From assembly GCF_000020585.3 (NCBI RefSeq), contig NC_011138.3, positions 3,359,924-3,423,923 of the forward strand: 64,000 nt of DNA, given 5' to 3'. Shown in pieces: positions 21,201 to 28,652 of this stretch. The DNA is from Alteromonas mediterranea DE. Lineage in GTDB: Bacteria; Pseudomonadota; Gammaproteobacteria; Enterobacterales; Alteromonadaceae. The notes under the pieces are model-generated. The model made no database searches and was not told the origin of the DNA. It saw only the letters and a list, made by a program, of their open reading frames with translations. Numbering within the stretch: position 1 is the stretch's first letter; every line of letters starts with the position of its first letter. Made by a program: the position numbers and the translations under genes.

Positions 21201-21506
21201 TCCGTATCGTCATCGAAAATGACGTAAACGTAAGCATCACCAAAAAAAAGAATAACCACGAACTGTCTGAGCGCCGGGTACGGACATGAGCGCAGACGTA
21301 AGCGGAAATGTCACTTGATCTTCCACTACCTGTGGCGACTGCCCCGGGTAGCTTACCTTAACAATAACTTGAACATCTGACAGATCAGGTATGGCATCGA
21401 CCGGGGTGTTTTTTACTGCCCACACTCCAGCAATGCTCAGCACAATCGCGCTTAGCAGCACCATAATGCGGTTATTTACCGACCAGCGAATGACTGACTC
21501 AATCAT
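18248..21506 (-). pseudogene. cusA: CusA-type heavy-metal RND efflux pump, frameshifted at a T8 run
   Basis: Inner-membrane proton-driven RND pump of the Cu(I)/Ag(I) type. The N-terminus (from ATG 21506) reads normally through [14 protein letters not shown], then hits a stop. The remainder ([21 protein letters not shown] onwards, about 1000 residues) continues in another frame. The shift is at an eight-T run (plus-strand A8 at 21242-21249); seven Ts would restore one frame of about 1085 residues. NIMSLGGIAIAIGAMVDGA...VEN in TM4 matches the monovalent-metal subgroup. RIDMLATG keeps one methionine at a CusA metal-relay position, but the other two positions I can align are not Met. It was the last gene of a cusCBA-type operon whose partners are deleted. 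Confidence 0.85.
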
Positions 21507-21651
21507 GGTGCATGTGCTCTTTGTGATTCATTGCCTTGGTGTCGCTATTGCCCTCGCGTTGTGGGCCACTTTCACTGTTATGGCCGCTTGTTGCGTCATG
21601 CTCACCGTGACGCATTTCATGGGGTATGGTTTCACTTGGCATAGCTGCCGA
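21499..21651 (-). pseudogene. cusB: 3' remnant of a cusB-like membrane fusion protein gene
   Basis: In the frame ending at TGA 21499-21501 there are about 50 open codons with no start or upstream domain. They encode a hydrophilic tail with eight His and four Met (including KEHMHHD at the end). His/Met-rich C-termini are common in periplasmic adaptors of copper RND pumps. The last 8 bases overlap the cusA start (ATGATTGA), as expected of cusB-cusA coupling. The tail is fused out of frame to the cusC 5' end, so the body of cusB is missing. The cusB identity is inferred from composition and position. Confidence 0.6.
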
Positions 21652-22099
21652 CTTTGCTCGCCATCACCTGATATTTTTTTTGGCTATAGTGGTTTTCATC
21701 ACCGCGGGGCAGCTGTTGTTTAAACCCTACTTTAATTTGACTCATGGGCTCTTGGTCAATTGCAAACCCATCTGTAGGTAAGTTTTGCATCGATACAGAC
21801 ATTTGCGGGTTAGACCAATAAGACGCTGCATCTGCGTCTGCTTTAAACCCTTGCTCACGATAGGCATTCCCTTTTAGCAAGGGGTCGTGTTGAATGGCCA
21901 ACTGAACCGCTTGCTCTAAACTAAAGGTATCGGCCGTGGCTATCTTAGAAAACCCTATCGAACACAGACACACTAATAGCGACAAAAGCAGCGTATATTG
22001 AGCGTACAGGCCCCGTAGTTGAGAACATGTGCCAAAAACCAGATGGACTTTTGGGGTTACCAATAAATTACTCATGTGAATATTACTTTTCAGGTGCAA
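21632..22099 (-). pseudogene. cusC: 5' remnant of a TolC-like outer-membrane efflux gene (cusC type)
   Basis: The frame encodes a signal sequence and then TFSLEQAVQLAIQHDPLLKG, the opening of an outer-membrane efflux protein. It continues to YSQKKYQVMASK and ends at a stop about 8 codons later (21632-21634). The normal length is above 400 residues; only about the first 150 remain. The 3' end runs into the cusB-like tail in another frame. A single deletion removing most of cusC and nearly all of cusB explains the junction near 21650. Not expected to be functional. Confidence 0.8.
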
Positions 22100-22266
22100 T
22101 GCGCGTTGTGAAAGCCAACTTTTAAGCGTTATAAATATAAGCTTTTTTAATAACGAAGGGCCAAGACACTAAAAGCGCATTACATAGACAAACAGTGTTT
22201 GCGAAGGCCTTTCACCCATGTCACTTCACTAGTGTTTCGGGCAAGGGTCGCAAACGCGAGATAGAT

Positions 22267-22725
22267 CTATGCTGCGAAAAGGGTTTTAGGTGGGCGAAAC
22301 TGCCCAAAATGAAGGGTTGTGTATTGCTGCGAAACAAACGACAAGGCAGCCGTTCTGTTGACCGTTACTTCAGCTTCCATGAGCGGCTGTAACAGTGCTG
22401 TAGCGCTAAAGTTGTAACAGTGATCAGTGGGGCACTGACACTCGTCATTACAACAAGACATATCAGCATTTTGTGCCATGGTTGCTTCTTCCAACGAGGC
22501 ATCCAATTTCTGCTCCTTTGCTATTTCGCGCATTAGCATCCCCTGATGCTGACAATGCGGTGCATCGGCCTCGTGTTGAGAAAGGTCCGAAGGTACAGGC
22601 TTCATTGCCATTTCTGACATTGAAAAGTTTTGATTATGCAAATGAGATGACGTTTCAAAAGATACAGCATTCCCTGACGACACAAGGGACATCATTAAAA
22701 AGAGCATAAAAGCGGCCAAACTCAC
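22267..22725 (-). CDS. Secreted His/Cys/Met-rich protein of a copper locus (function unknown)
   Basis: A 152-residue product with a hydrophobic N-terminal signal (MSLAAFMLFLMM, possible cleavage after GNAVS). Many potential metal ligands follow: SHLHNQN, MSEMAMKP, HCQHQGMLM, and a cysteine cluster CCNDECQCPTDHCYN near residues 110-125. The start is GTG at 22723-22725; an upstream in-frame TAA rules out a longer version, and AAGGT lies about 10 bases before it. It precedes the decayed cusCBA genes and may have been part of that operon. I do not recognise a named family; a periplasmic copper-binding role is inference. Confidence 0.6.
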   Translation of the reverse strand: MSLAAFMLFLMMSLVSSGNAVSFETSSHLHNQNFSMSEMAMKPVPSDLSQHEADAPHCQHQGMLMREIAKEQKLDASLEEATMAQNADMSCCNDECQCPTDHCYNFSATALLQPLMEAEVTVNRTAALSFVSQQYTTLHFGQFRPPKTLFAA

Positions 22726-22907
22726 GCGTTTTTTGACCTTGTTGCCTAGGTTTTATGGGCATAAAACTGTGCTGTACCTTTTTAGGTTTACCTGCTTTCA
22801 GTAATACCACTTTACAAGAGGGTGGCTATAGTTGCTATTTGCAGCTTAAATAATAGCGCGTTAAAAGGCCCCGGTAAACTCTGTGCGCAGGGCCCGTTCG
22901 TCTTATT

Positions 22908-23948
22908 TTAAAACTGATTCAAGTAATCGGTTAGCATAAAGCGCATAGTAGAAAACAATGGGTTTGCTTTAGGCACCGCGCATTCTTCTTGCTGGTTAAC
23001 CATGTTAGCATTGAAATTCATGTCGTTCAGTAAAGTGGAATTAACGACTAAGTCAGCATGGCACAGTGAATAAGACTCATCAATAACGAAAAACGTATTC
23101 GGCCCTTTGCTAGCATCCATCAACCCTTCAACACCCGCAATAGGCGTAGTGACATCGGCTTGAGAATGGGCTGCAAATAAGGGCACCTCAATATTGTTAC
23201 CTTCTTCTATCTTTTCGCGAATTGTATTAATTAAATCCATTAGCTCTAGCCCGGCGAACCCTGCTACGTTAGGATATTTGTAAGGGTTTGGCCCATGTGT
23301 CACGTAGCTTCCGTCTATCATTTTAGCTAATAGCTTAATACCCCAAATACGCGACATGCCTTCAGCGTTATCGGATAGTGCAAGAGCCCCTGAAAACAAC
23401 ATTAAGCCGTCTATGTTATCGGCCCCGTCCAAATAGTGTTCTACTGCAAGCGCGCCACCCGTAGAGAACCCTCCTACAATGAGTGTGTCACCCATGCTGT
23501 CAGCTAATGTTATGATTTCATCAACATGACTCTGCCAACGTTCAGCCAAATCCCAGTCAGACATGTCGTCATCCGCGTCACGCTTGCCGTGGCCGGGTAG
23601 TAACGGCACCACAACGGTAAAACCTTGTTCGAATAAGATATTTGCTATTTCACGCATGAAAAAGGGAGAGTCGCTTAGCCCGTGAATTAACACAGCGACC
23701 TTGTCACTTGCGCTGTTGGTAAGCATAAAAGGCCCGTTGCCTTCATTGCGCAACACATTGCTACACACAGAAAAACGGTTAAGCGCGGTTTCCCTACAAG
23801 GCTGGGTTTGCCCCCACTCTTTCTCGTAAAAAGCTTTAAACTGCGCCTGCGACTCTTTTATTTCATTATTTTGGGCCAGCGCATTATTGGCACTAGCTAG
23901 CGCAATACAACACGCAAGCATTTTTACAAAAGACTTCAACGACACCAT
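22908..23948 (-). CDS. Exported alpha/beta hydrolase (carboxylesterase/S33-like)
   Basis: A 346-residue hydrolase with a signal peptide (cleavage near NNALAQ, residue 26). The oxyanion-hole region is VLIHGLSDSPFFMRE, the PLLPGHG motif follows, and the nucleophile elbow is GGFSTGG. The later AHSQADVTTP (Asp) and YSLCHADLV (His) complete a plausible triad. GGAG lies 4 bases before ATG. Substrate is unknown; the cap region is consistent with an esterase or lipase-like enzyme of the periplasm. The next gene upstream on the minus strand has its own terminator, so this is probably monocistronic. Confidence 0.8.
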   Translation of the reverse strand: MVSLKSFVKMLACCIALASANNALAQNNEIKESQAQFKAFYEKEWGQTQPCRETALNRFSVCSNVLRNEGNGPFMLTNSASDKVAVLIHGLSDSPFFMREIANILFEQGFTVVVPLLPGHGKRDADDDMSDWDLAERWQSHVDEIITLADSMGDTLIVGGFSTGGALAVEHYLDGADNIDGLMLFSGALALSDNAEGMSRIWGIKLLAKMIDGSYVTHGPNPYKYPNVAGFAGLELMDLINTIREKIEEGNNIEVPLFAAHSQADVTTPIAGVEGLMDASKGPNTFFVIDESYSLCHADLVVNSTLLNDMNFNANMVNQQEECAVPKANPLFSTMRFMLTDYLNQF

Positions 23949-23973
23949 TTTTCTCCGCTATGGAATTTCAATA

Positions 23974-24007
23974 AAAAACGGGAGCATATTAACATGCTCC
24001 CGTTTTT
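23974..24007 (-). terminator. Terminator of the peroxiredoxin-glutaredoxin gene
   Basis: A perfect 14-bp stem (AAAAACGGGAGCAT and its complement) with a six-base loop. On the minus strand it ends in a T run. It lies just after the hybrid peroxidase gene and before the hydrolase start. Confidence 0.88.
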
Positions 24008-24031
24008 GTGACGATTAAAACACAAGTTGGG

Positions 24032-24772
24032 TTAGCTAAAGTAAGCCTCTAGGTCGTCAGAGCCACCAATATGCTTCCCACCAATAAATACCTGAGGCAC
24101 GGTTTCACGGCCACTAATAGCCGTTAGGCTTGTGAGTGACGCACCTTTACCCAGCACAATTTCTTCGTACTCATAGCCTTTTTCGTCTAGCAAGGCTTTG
24201 GCTTTTGCGCAGAACGGGCAACTGGGTTTAGTTAAAATTGAAACCGGTGGATTGTTTTGCTCTTCTGGGGCGATATAAGCCAACATAGTATCGGCATCCG
24301 ACACTTCAAAGGGGTCGCCAGCAACGTCTGGTTCGATAAACATTTTGTCTACCACACCGTCTTTCACCAGCATAGAATAACGCCAGCTTCGTTTTCCAAA
24401 GCCTAAATCGGCCTTATCCACCAGCATTCCCATACCGTCAGTAAACTCGCCATTACCATCGGGGATAACCGTAATGTTATCAGCCTCTTGATCAGCAGCC
24501 CACGCATTCATTACAAACGTATCGTTTACCGACATACACACGATGTCATCAATACCGTGTTTGGCAAACTTTTTCGCCAGCGCGTTGTAGCGAGGTAAAT
24601 GCGTAGAAGAACAGGTTGGCGTAAACGCGCCAGGAAGTGAGAACACTACAACATTTTTGCCAGAAAATAGCGCTTCTGTCGTTTTCGTTACCCACGCATC
24701 GCCTTCTCGACACTGAAATGAAACACTCGGGATTTTTTGGCCTTCTTTTGAAGTAAAGCGACTCTCTGACAT
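24032..24772 (-). CDS. Hybrid peroxiredoxin-glutaredoxin (Prx5-Grx fusion)
   Basis: Thiol peroxidase that uses a fused glutaredoxin domain to draw electrons from glutathione. The 246 residues split into an N-terminal Prx5-type domain with peroxidatic Cys54 in PGAFTPTCSSTHLP, and a C-terminal glutaredoxin with the CPFC active site at 185-188, the TVPQVFI cis-proline motif and GGSDDL. It is cytoplasmic and reduces H2O2 and alkyl peroxides. It carries its own strong terminator. AGAGG lies 5 bases before ATG. The fusion is known from Haemophilus and other gammaproteobacteria. Confidence 0.93.
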   Translation of the reverse strand: MSESRFTSKEGQKIPSVSFQCREGDAWVTKTTEALFSGKNVVVFSLPGAFTPTCSSTHLPRYNALAKKFAKHGIDDIVCMSVNDTFVMNAWAADQEADNITVIPDGNGEFTDGMGMLVDKADLGFGKRSWRYSMLVKDGVVDKMFIEPDVAGDPFEVSDADTMLAYIAPEEQNNPPVSILTKPSCPFCAKAKALLDEKGYEYEEIVLGKGASLTSLTAISGRETVPQVFIGGKHIGGSDDLEAYFS

Positions 24773-25008
24773 AACAACCTCTCGTTAGAAATAGTAATTG
24801 TAAACTTTCTATAGGCTTAGAAGCCTAGAATGAGTTAGAGCACAAATCAATAGGTATCGCCCTACATTCGTTAATATCGATTTTGATGCTGAAGTTAACG
24901 CCTACCCTGCCTATGCTTTGATTCGAAGGTAAGTACGTTTGCAAGCGTAATTACGGACTATTGGTAGCGCAAATTTTTAATGTAAAGCGACATTCGAGGG
25001 TTATCACC

Positions 25009-25704
25009 ATGATTATTCTAGTTGGTGGAGAAAAAGGCGGCAGCGGTAAAAGTTGCTTGGCACAAAACATTGCCGTATATCTTCGCACCGAAAAAGGTGC
25101 CAAGGTATTAATGGTGGACTGCGATCCTCAACGGACCACCTCAGACTGGATTCAGGAACGCAAAGCCAACCCTCGCCTTGCAGAAATTAACTGTGTCCAA
25201 CTTTATGGAAAAATTCGCAACGAATTACTAAGTCTGCGTCAGCACTATGATTACGTAGTCATCGACTGTGGTGGGCAAGATAACTTGGCCCTGCGCTCGT
25301 CGATGGCTGTTGCTGACCATATCCTCATCCCCTTAAGGCCGAAAAGACGGGACTTGAAAACGGTACCGCACATGGAAGACATTTTATCTACCTGTAAAAT
25401 GGTAAACCCTAAAATGAACGCGGCGTTTGTGATCACCCAGTGCCCCTCTTTACCAAGTCTAGCTAGCCGCATTTTGGAGGCAAAAGAAGTCTGCCGCTCA
25501 TTTGGCATTCCGGTATTAAACGCGGTAACGTTTAGCCGCAACATGTACGACGATTCTGAAGAATCGGGACAGTCGGTGATAGAGAGCGAACCTGAAGGCA
25601 AAGCAGCAACCGAAATCAGAACATTATTTGAAGAGCTATTGGCTGGCAAAATGGAGGATGCTTATGAGTTTGCTCAACCTAAAAAAGTCGAAGCCATTAG
25701 CTAA
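25009..25704 (+). CDS. ParA-family ATPase (orphan, small type)
   Basis: A 231-residue P-loop ATPase of the ParA/MinD group. It has a deviant Walker A (GGEKGGSGKS, signature Lys9 and Lys14), VLMVDCDPQ at about 33-42 and the Walker B-like VVIDCGG near 79. The start at 25009 was chosen because MIILVGGEKGG is the normal family beginning and GAGGG sits 8 bases upstream; a TTG-led extension to 24961 looks non-coding. It is short and lacks an N-terminal DNA-binding domain, like plasmid type Ib ParA. It overlaps the RHH gene by 41 bases, so the two are co-translated. No adjacent chromosome-partition genes (gidB, parB) are present. The cargo is unknown. Confidence 0.82.
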   Translation: MIILVGGEKGGSGKSCLAQNIAVYLRTEKGAKVLMVDCDPQRTTSDWIQERKANPRLAEINCVQLYGKIRNELLSLRQHYDYVVIDCGGQDNLALRSSMAVADHILIPLRPKRRDLKTVPHMEDILSTCKMVNPKMNAAFVITQCPSLPSLASRILEAKEVCRSFGIPVLNAVTFSRNMYDDSEESGQSVIESEPEGKAATEIRTLFEELLAGKMEDAYEFAQPKKVEAIS

Positions 25705-25993
25705 GCCCAACCTTCGTACGGTTGAAGACTTTATCGATGACGCCTTACTTTACGCACAGGGTAAAGTGGATTTCGCTAGCAAGCAGTCAACGGAAGAAAA
25801 CAGTAAAGCCACGGCAGCAAATTGTGTTGTGCCGCTTAAAAAGCCAGACAAAGTACAAGGTATGCGTCACGCTACCTTTACTTTGACACCACAATGTATT
25901 GATATGCTTGCCGAGTTAGCCGCTAGGACAGGAAAAGCAAAGTCTGCATTGATTCGGGAGTGGATTAACGAACAGCACCAAAAATTAGACTAA
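25664..25993 (+). CDS. Ribbon-helix-helix protein paired with ParA
   Basis: A 109-residue protein started at ATG 25664, with GGAGG 6 bases upstream inside the parA 3' end. The N-terminal 65 residues are polar and probably flexible. Residues about 66-105 fit a ribbon-helix-helix fold: a strand MRHATFTLT, helix CIDMLAELAARTG, turn and helix KSALIREWINE. The arrangement resembles plasmid ParA-ParG type partition cassettes, in which the RHH protein binds the centromere and stimulates the ATPase. It may instead be a regulator of positioning of a protein cargo. The fold is read from pattern only. Confidence 0.65.
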   Translation: MSLLNLKKSKPLAKPNLRTVEDFIDDALLYAQGKVDFASKQSTEENSKATAANCVVPLKKPDKVQGMRHATFTLTPQCIDMLAELAARTGKAKSALIREWINEQHQKLD

Positions 25994-26116
25994 AGTATAG
26001 ATACATGTACGTATTTTTTTCGTTTTATCCTCCATTATTATAGTATTGCTACGGAAACAGCCTGCTGGAATATTCTGCAACAGCAAACTTAGTCACTGTA
26101 TAGGAGATAGAGCCAA

Positions 26117-28255
26117 ATGGGCCGTGAAGGATTTAGCACATTGCGCGTGCTCATGTGTGCCCTACTCGTTGCTGTGCACTTTGCTCATGTTAACCCGGTA
26201 AAAGCGTTAACGATTTTTGATAAGGAGTTCGCCGACGTTGAATCGCTGTTACACGCAAAACAATATGCCAACGCAGACACCAAGGCACTTCTCCTTCTAG
26301 AGCAAGCCCTTCAGCAGCAGCACATGCCTGCAGATATGTTCTCAAGCCTAGGTGAACTGCTTCAAAATGCTTCGCGCTTTGAAGTATCCAAAGCGATATT
26401 CAACGCAGCATTAGAGCGATACACCACAGAAGGTGAGCTGGAAAAGATGGCGTCAACGCTGTTGCAGCTTGCGACTTCGGAACGACACCTTTCAAACTAC
26501 GACACCGCCCTTACCTATGTACGTCGCGCTATGTCTATCGCGCACATTGAGCGCAACGACCTACTAAAAGCCAAACTGAATTTAGAGCTTGGCATTATCC
26601 GCCAGCAACAAAACCAGATTGAAGTCGCCCTTGAACCTTTAAAGCAAGCACTCGATTTCTTCAGAGAAAATCGCATGTCCAATGAAATGAGTCTTTCGCT
26701 ACTGCGCATTGGTGATATCTACAGCCTTCTTAACCAAACCTCTCTTGCGCATACCTATTACCAGGATGCTTTCGACAGTATCGAAGGGTCTACTGACCCG
26801 CGTCTTCTTGGCACTATTAAAACCCGTATCGGCGCCCTTTTACTTAAAACTGGCGCCAGTGCGCAAGCAACAGTTGCCATCAAAGAGGGGCTTGAGCTTC
26901 TACAGGTGACAAACGATGTGGGCGCTATCGCTGAAGCGAAAATGCTGATGGGCCGCGCCCTAGTAGAAAACGGTGAGACGGCTAAAGGACGCGAGCTGTT
27001 AATGGAAGCCATGCGCTTTGCAAGCTCTTCAGGGCAAGCCAAACTCATGATTGATGGTCGCTTGGCGCTGGCTCAGGCTTACATGAAAGAACAGGATTTT
27101 GAGCGTGCGTTAGCAGAAGCCAGGTCTGGGACTATCGACGCAAGGAAAAGCCGGGATTTACGCGGCCAGCTCAGCTTTTTATCGTTGCAACTTAGTGCTT
27201 TCGTATCCTTAGGCGAGTTTAAAAAAGCCCTAGATATTCAATCTGTAATCCAGCAGTTACGTGAAGTCTTACTCGATTCTGAAAATAAGTCGGCTATCGA
27301 AGGGCTTCAGGCTGAAATAGAGCTTATCAGGCAATCGCGTACGCTAGAAAAGCTAGAGGAGTCAAAACAGCTAGCACTTGCCCAAGCAGAAAGGGAGAAG
27401 TTGCAAACCACACTTGTCTGGAGCGTGTCGCTAGCGGTAATGCTGTTGACCTTTTTAGTGTGGAGTAGATACAAGCAGCGACGACAAACCATCATTTTAC
27501 GCCGCGAAGTTCGTCAACAAACCCTTGATCTTCACAAAAAGAATGAGGAGCTCCAAGCCGCCTACAAAACCCTTGAAGAAGTTAGCTTGCGAGACCCATT
27601 AACCGGTTTGTACAACAGACACTGCCTCGAGTCTCAGCTACCTGGAGAAATTAGGCGCAGTCAATTTTCTGCACGCCAAAGCCCTACTACCGATAAGGCA
27701 AAGCAAGATTTACTTTGCCTCCTTATAGACATTGATCATTTTAAACGTGTTAACGACGATTATGGCCATATTGCTGGTGATAAAGTTCTGTCGTCTTTTG
27801 CTCAGGTTTTAAAAAATGTGTTTAGACAAACCGATCTCATTATCCGTTGGGGCGGAGAAGAGTTTTTAGTGGTATGCAGACAGTCTAATCGAGAAGAGCT
27901 TCCCGAACTCGCCGAGCGTTGCCGGGAAATGGTGGCAAGTACGCCGTTTGATATCGGCTTAGACAAGCCCATAAAAATTACCTGCAGCATAGGGTTCTCG
28001 CTACTTTCTCCTGATAAGAAAGACAACTCCGATGTGGCATGGGAACGCACGTTCGCCGTTATTGACTACGCGCTGTATGCATCAAAACTCTCAGGAAGAA
28101 ACGGTTGGGTAGGTGTTATTGAGACCCTTGATACAGACTTTAAGAACCGCACGCCAATAGATGAAAAATTTAATTTTACTGGCTCCAGAATTGCGACATC
28201 ATTTAACAACATCGCAAGCATTCAGTGGCCTGATACCCTCGATAATAAGCAGTAG
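26117..28255 (+). CDS. TPR-repeat membrane diguanylate cyclase (GGDEF)
   Basis: A 712-residue predicted c-di-GMP synthase. The signal/anchor is at about residues 8-30, followed by periplasmic helical TPR-like repeats (about 50-390). There is a coiled-coil, a membrane helix TLVWSVSLAVMLLTFLVW (about 433-450), a second coiled coil and a GGDEF domain (about 490-655) with the active motif RWGGEEF at about 578-584. An RxxD inhibitory site (RQTD) sits five residues before GGEEF, so product feedback is likely. The domain starts with the usual DPLTGLYNRH. The TPR sensor suggests control by a periplasmic protein. AGGAG precedes ATG by 10 bases. Confidence 0.9.
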   Translation: MGREGFSTLRVLMCALLVAVHFAHVNPVKALTIFDKEFADVESLLHAKQYANADTKALLLLEQALQQQHMPADMFSSLGELLQNASRFEVSKAIFNAALERYTTEGELEKMASTLLQLATSERHLSNYDTALTYVRRAMSIAHIERNDLLKAKLNLELGIIRQQQNQIEVALEPLKQALDFFRENRMSNEMSLSLLRIGDIYSLLNQTSLAHTYYQDAFDSIEGSTDPRLLGTIKTRIGALLLKTGASAQATVAIKEGLELLQVTNDVGAIAEAKMLMGRALVENGETAKGRELLMEAMRFASSSGQAKLMIDGRLALAQAYMKEQDFERALAEARSGTIDARKSRDLRGQLSFLSLQLSAFVSLGEFKKALDIQSVIQQLREVLLDSENKSAIEGLQAEIELIRQSRTLEKLEESKQLALAQAEREKLQTTLVWSVSLAVMLLTFLVWSRYKQRRQTIILRREVRQQTLDLHKKNEELQAAYKTLEEVSLRDPLTGLYNRHCLESQLPGEIRRSQFSARQSPTTDKAKQDLLCLLIDIDHFKRVNDDYGHIAGDKVLSSFAQVLKNVFRQTDLIIRWGGEEFLVVCRQSNREELPELAERCREMVASTPFDIGLDKPIKITCSIGFSLLSPDKKDNSDVAWERTFAVIDYALYASKLSGRNGWVGVIETLDTDFKNRTPIDEKFNFTGSRIATSFNNIASIQWPDTLDNKQ

Positions 28256-28267
28256 AGGTCTAGCATT

Positions 28268-28585
28268 ATGTATAGAGGAAGTTGTAATTGCCAAGCTATT
28301 CAATATGAAGTTGACCACATTGATGAACGTGATGCCGACAATGAAACCTTGTCTCTTGCAGATACACGTACGTTTCGTGTAACGGTTTCAAAAGAGCAAC
28401 TACTGATAGATTGCGCACCGTCAGCGTTAGCCACTTTACACGAAGCAAATGGTGAAACCCACCACGTCTGTAACCTGTGTGGCAGCGTCATTTATGTTGA
28501 GCGTAGCCCGCATAGTGTGGTGGTTGAAGTTACTTACAGCGGCCATGACATTTTATCTGAACCTCACTGCCAATTTGTTATCTAG
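28268..28585 (+). CDS. Short GFA/CENP-V-like zinc protein
   Basis: A 105-residue protein resembling the glutathione-dependent formaldehyde-activating (GFA) fold. The N-terminal zinc motif MYRGSCNCQAIQYEV has CxC at residues 6 and 8. The mid-protein CNLCGSVIYVE supplies a second CxxC. In the family the first CxC often belongs to a structural zinc site and the CxxC to a second one; the usual third cluster is missing and the protein is shorter than typical (120-150). It follows the GGDEF gene by 12 bases, so it may be co-transcribed. The catalytic role is unknown. Confidence 0.65.
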   Translation: MYRGSCNCQAIQYEVDHIDERDADNETLSLADTRTFRVTVSKEQLLIDCAPSALATLHEANGETHHVCNLCGSVIYVERSPHSVVVEVTYSGHDILSEPHCQFVI

Positions 28586-28609
28586 CGACAAGGCTAGATG
28601 TTTGTTTTT

Positions 28610-28640
28610 AGTACCGGTGGAAGCTCCTCTCACCGGTACT
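28610..28640. repeat. Perfect 10-bp inverted repeat between convergent genes
   Basis: AGTACCGGTG at 28610-28619 and its complement at 28631-28640 flank an 11-base loop, 25 bases after the GFA-like stop and 12 before the prsR stop. A T-rich stretch precedes rather than follows it on the plus strand, so it is not a standard terminator for either gene. It may still act as a transcription barrier or mRNA end. Confidence 0.5.
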
Positions 28641-28652
28641 ACAAGCGGCTTG

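Noticed and set aside
22863-22897. GC-rich GGCCC/GGGCC hairpin after the hydrolase gene as its terminator
   Set aside because: The stem is only about five pairs with a long loop; too weak to list as a terminator.
28610-28640. Hairpin after the GFA-like gene as a standard terminator
   Set aside because: No T run follows the stem on either strand, so it is listed only as an inverted repeat.
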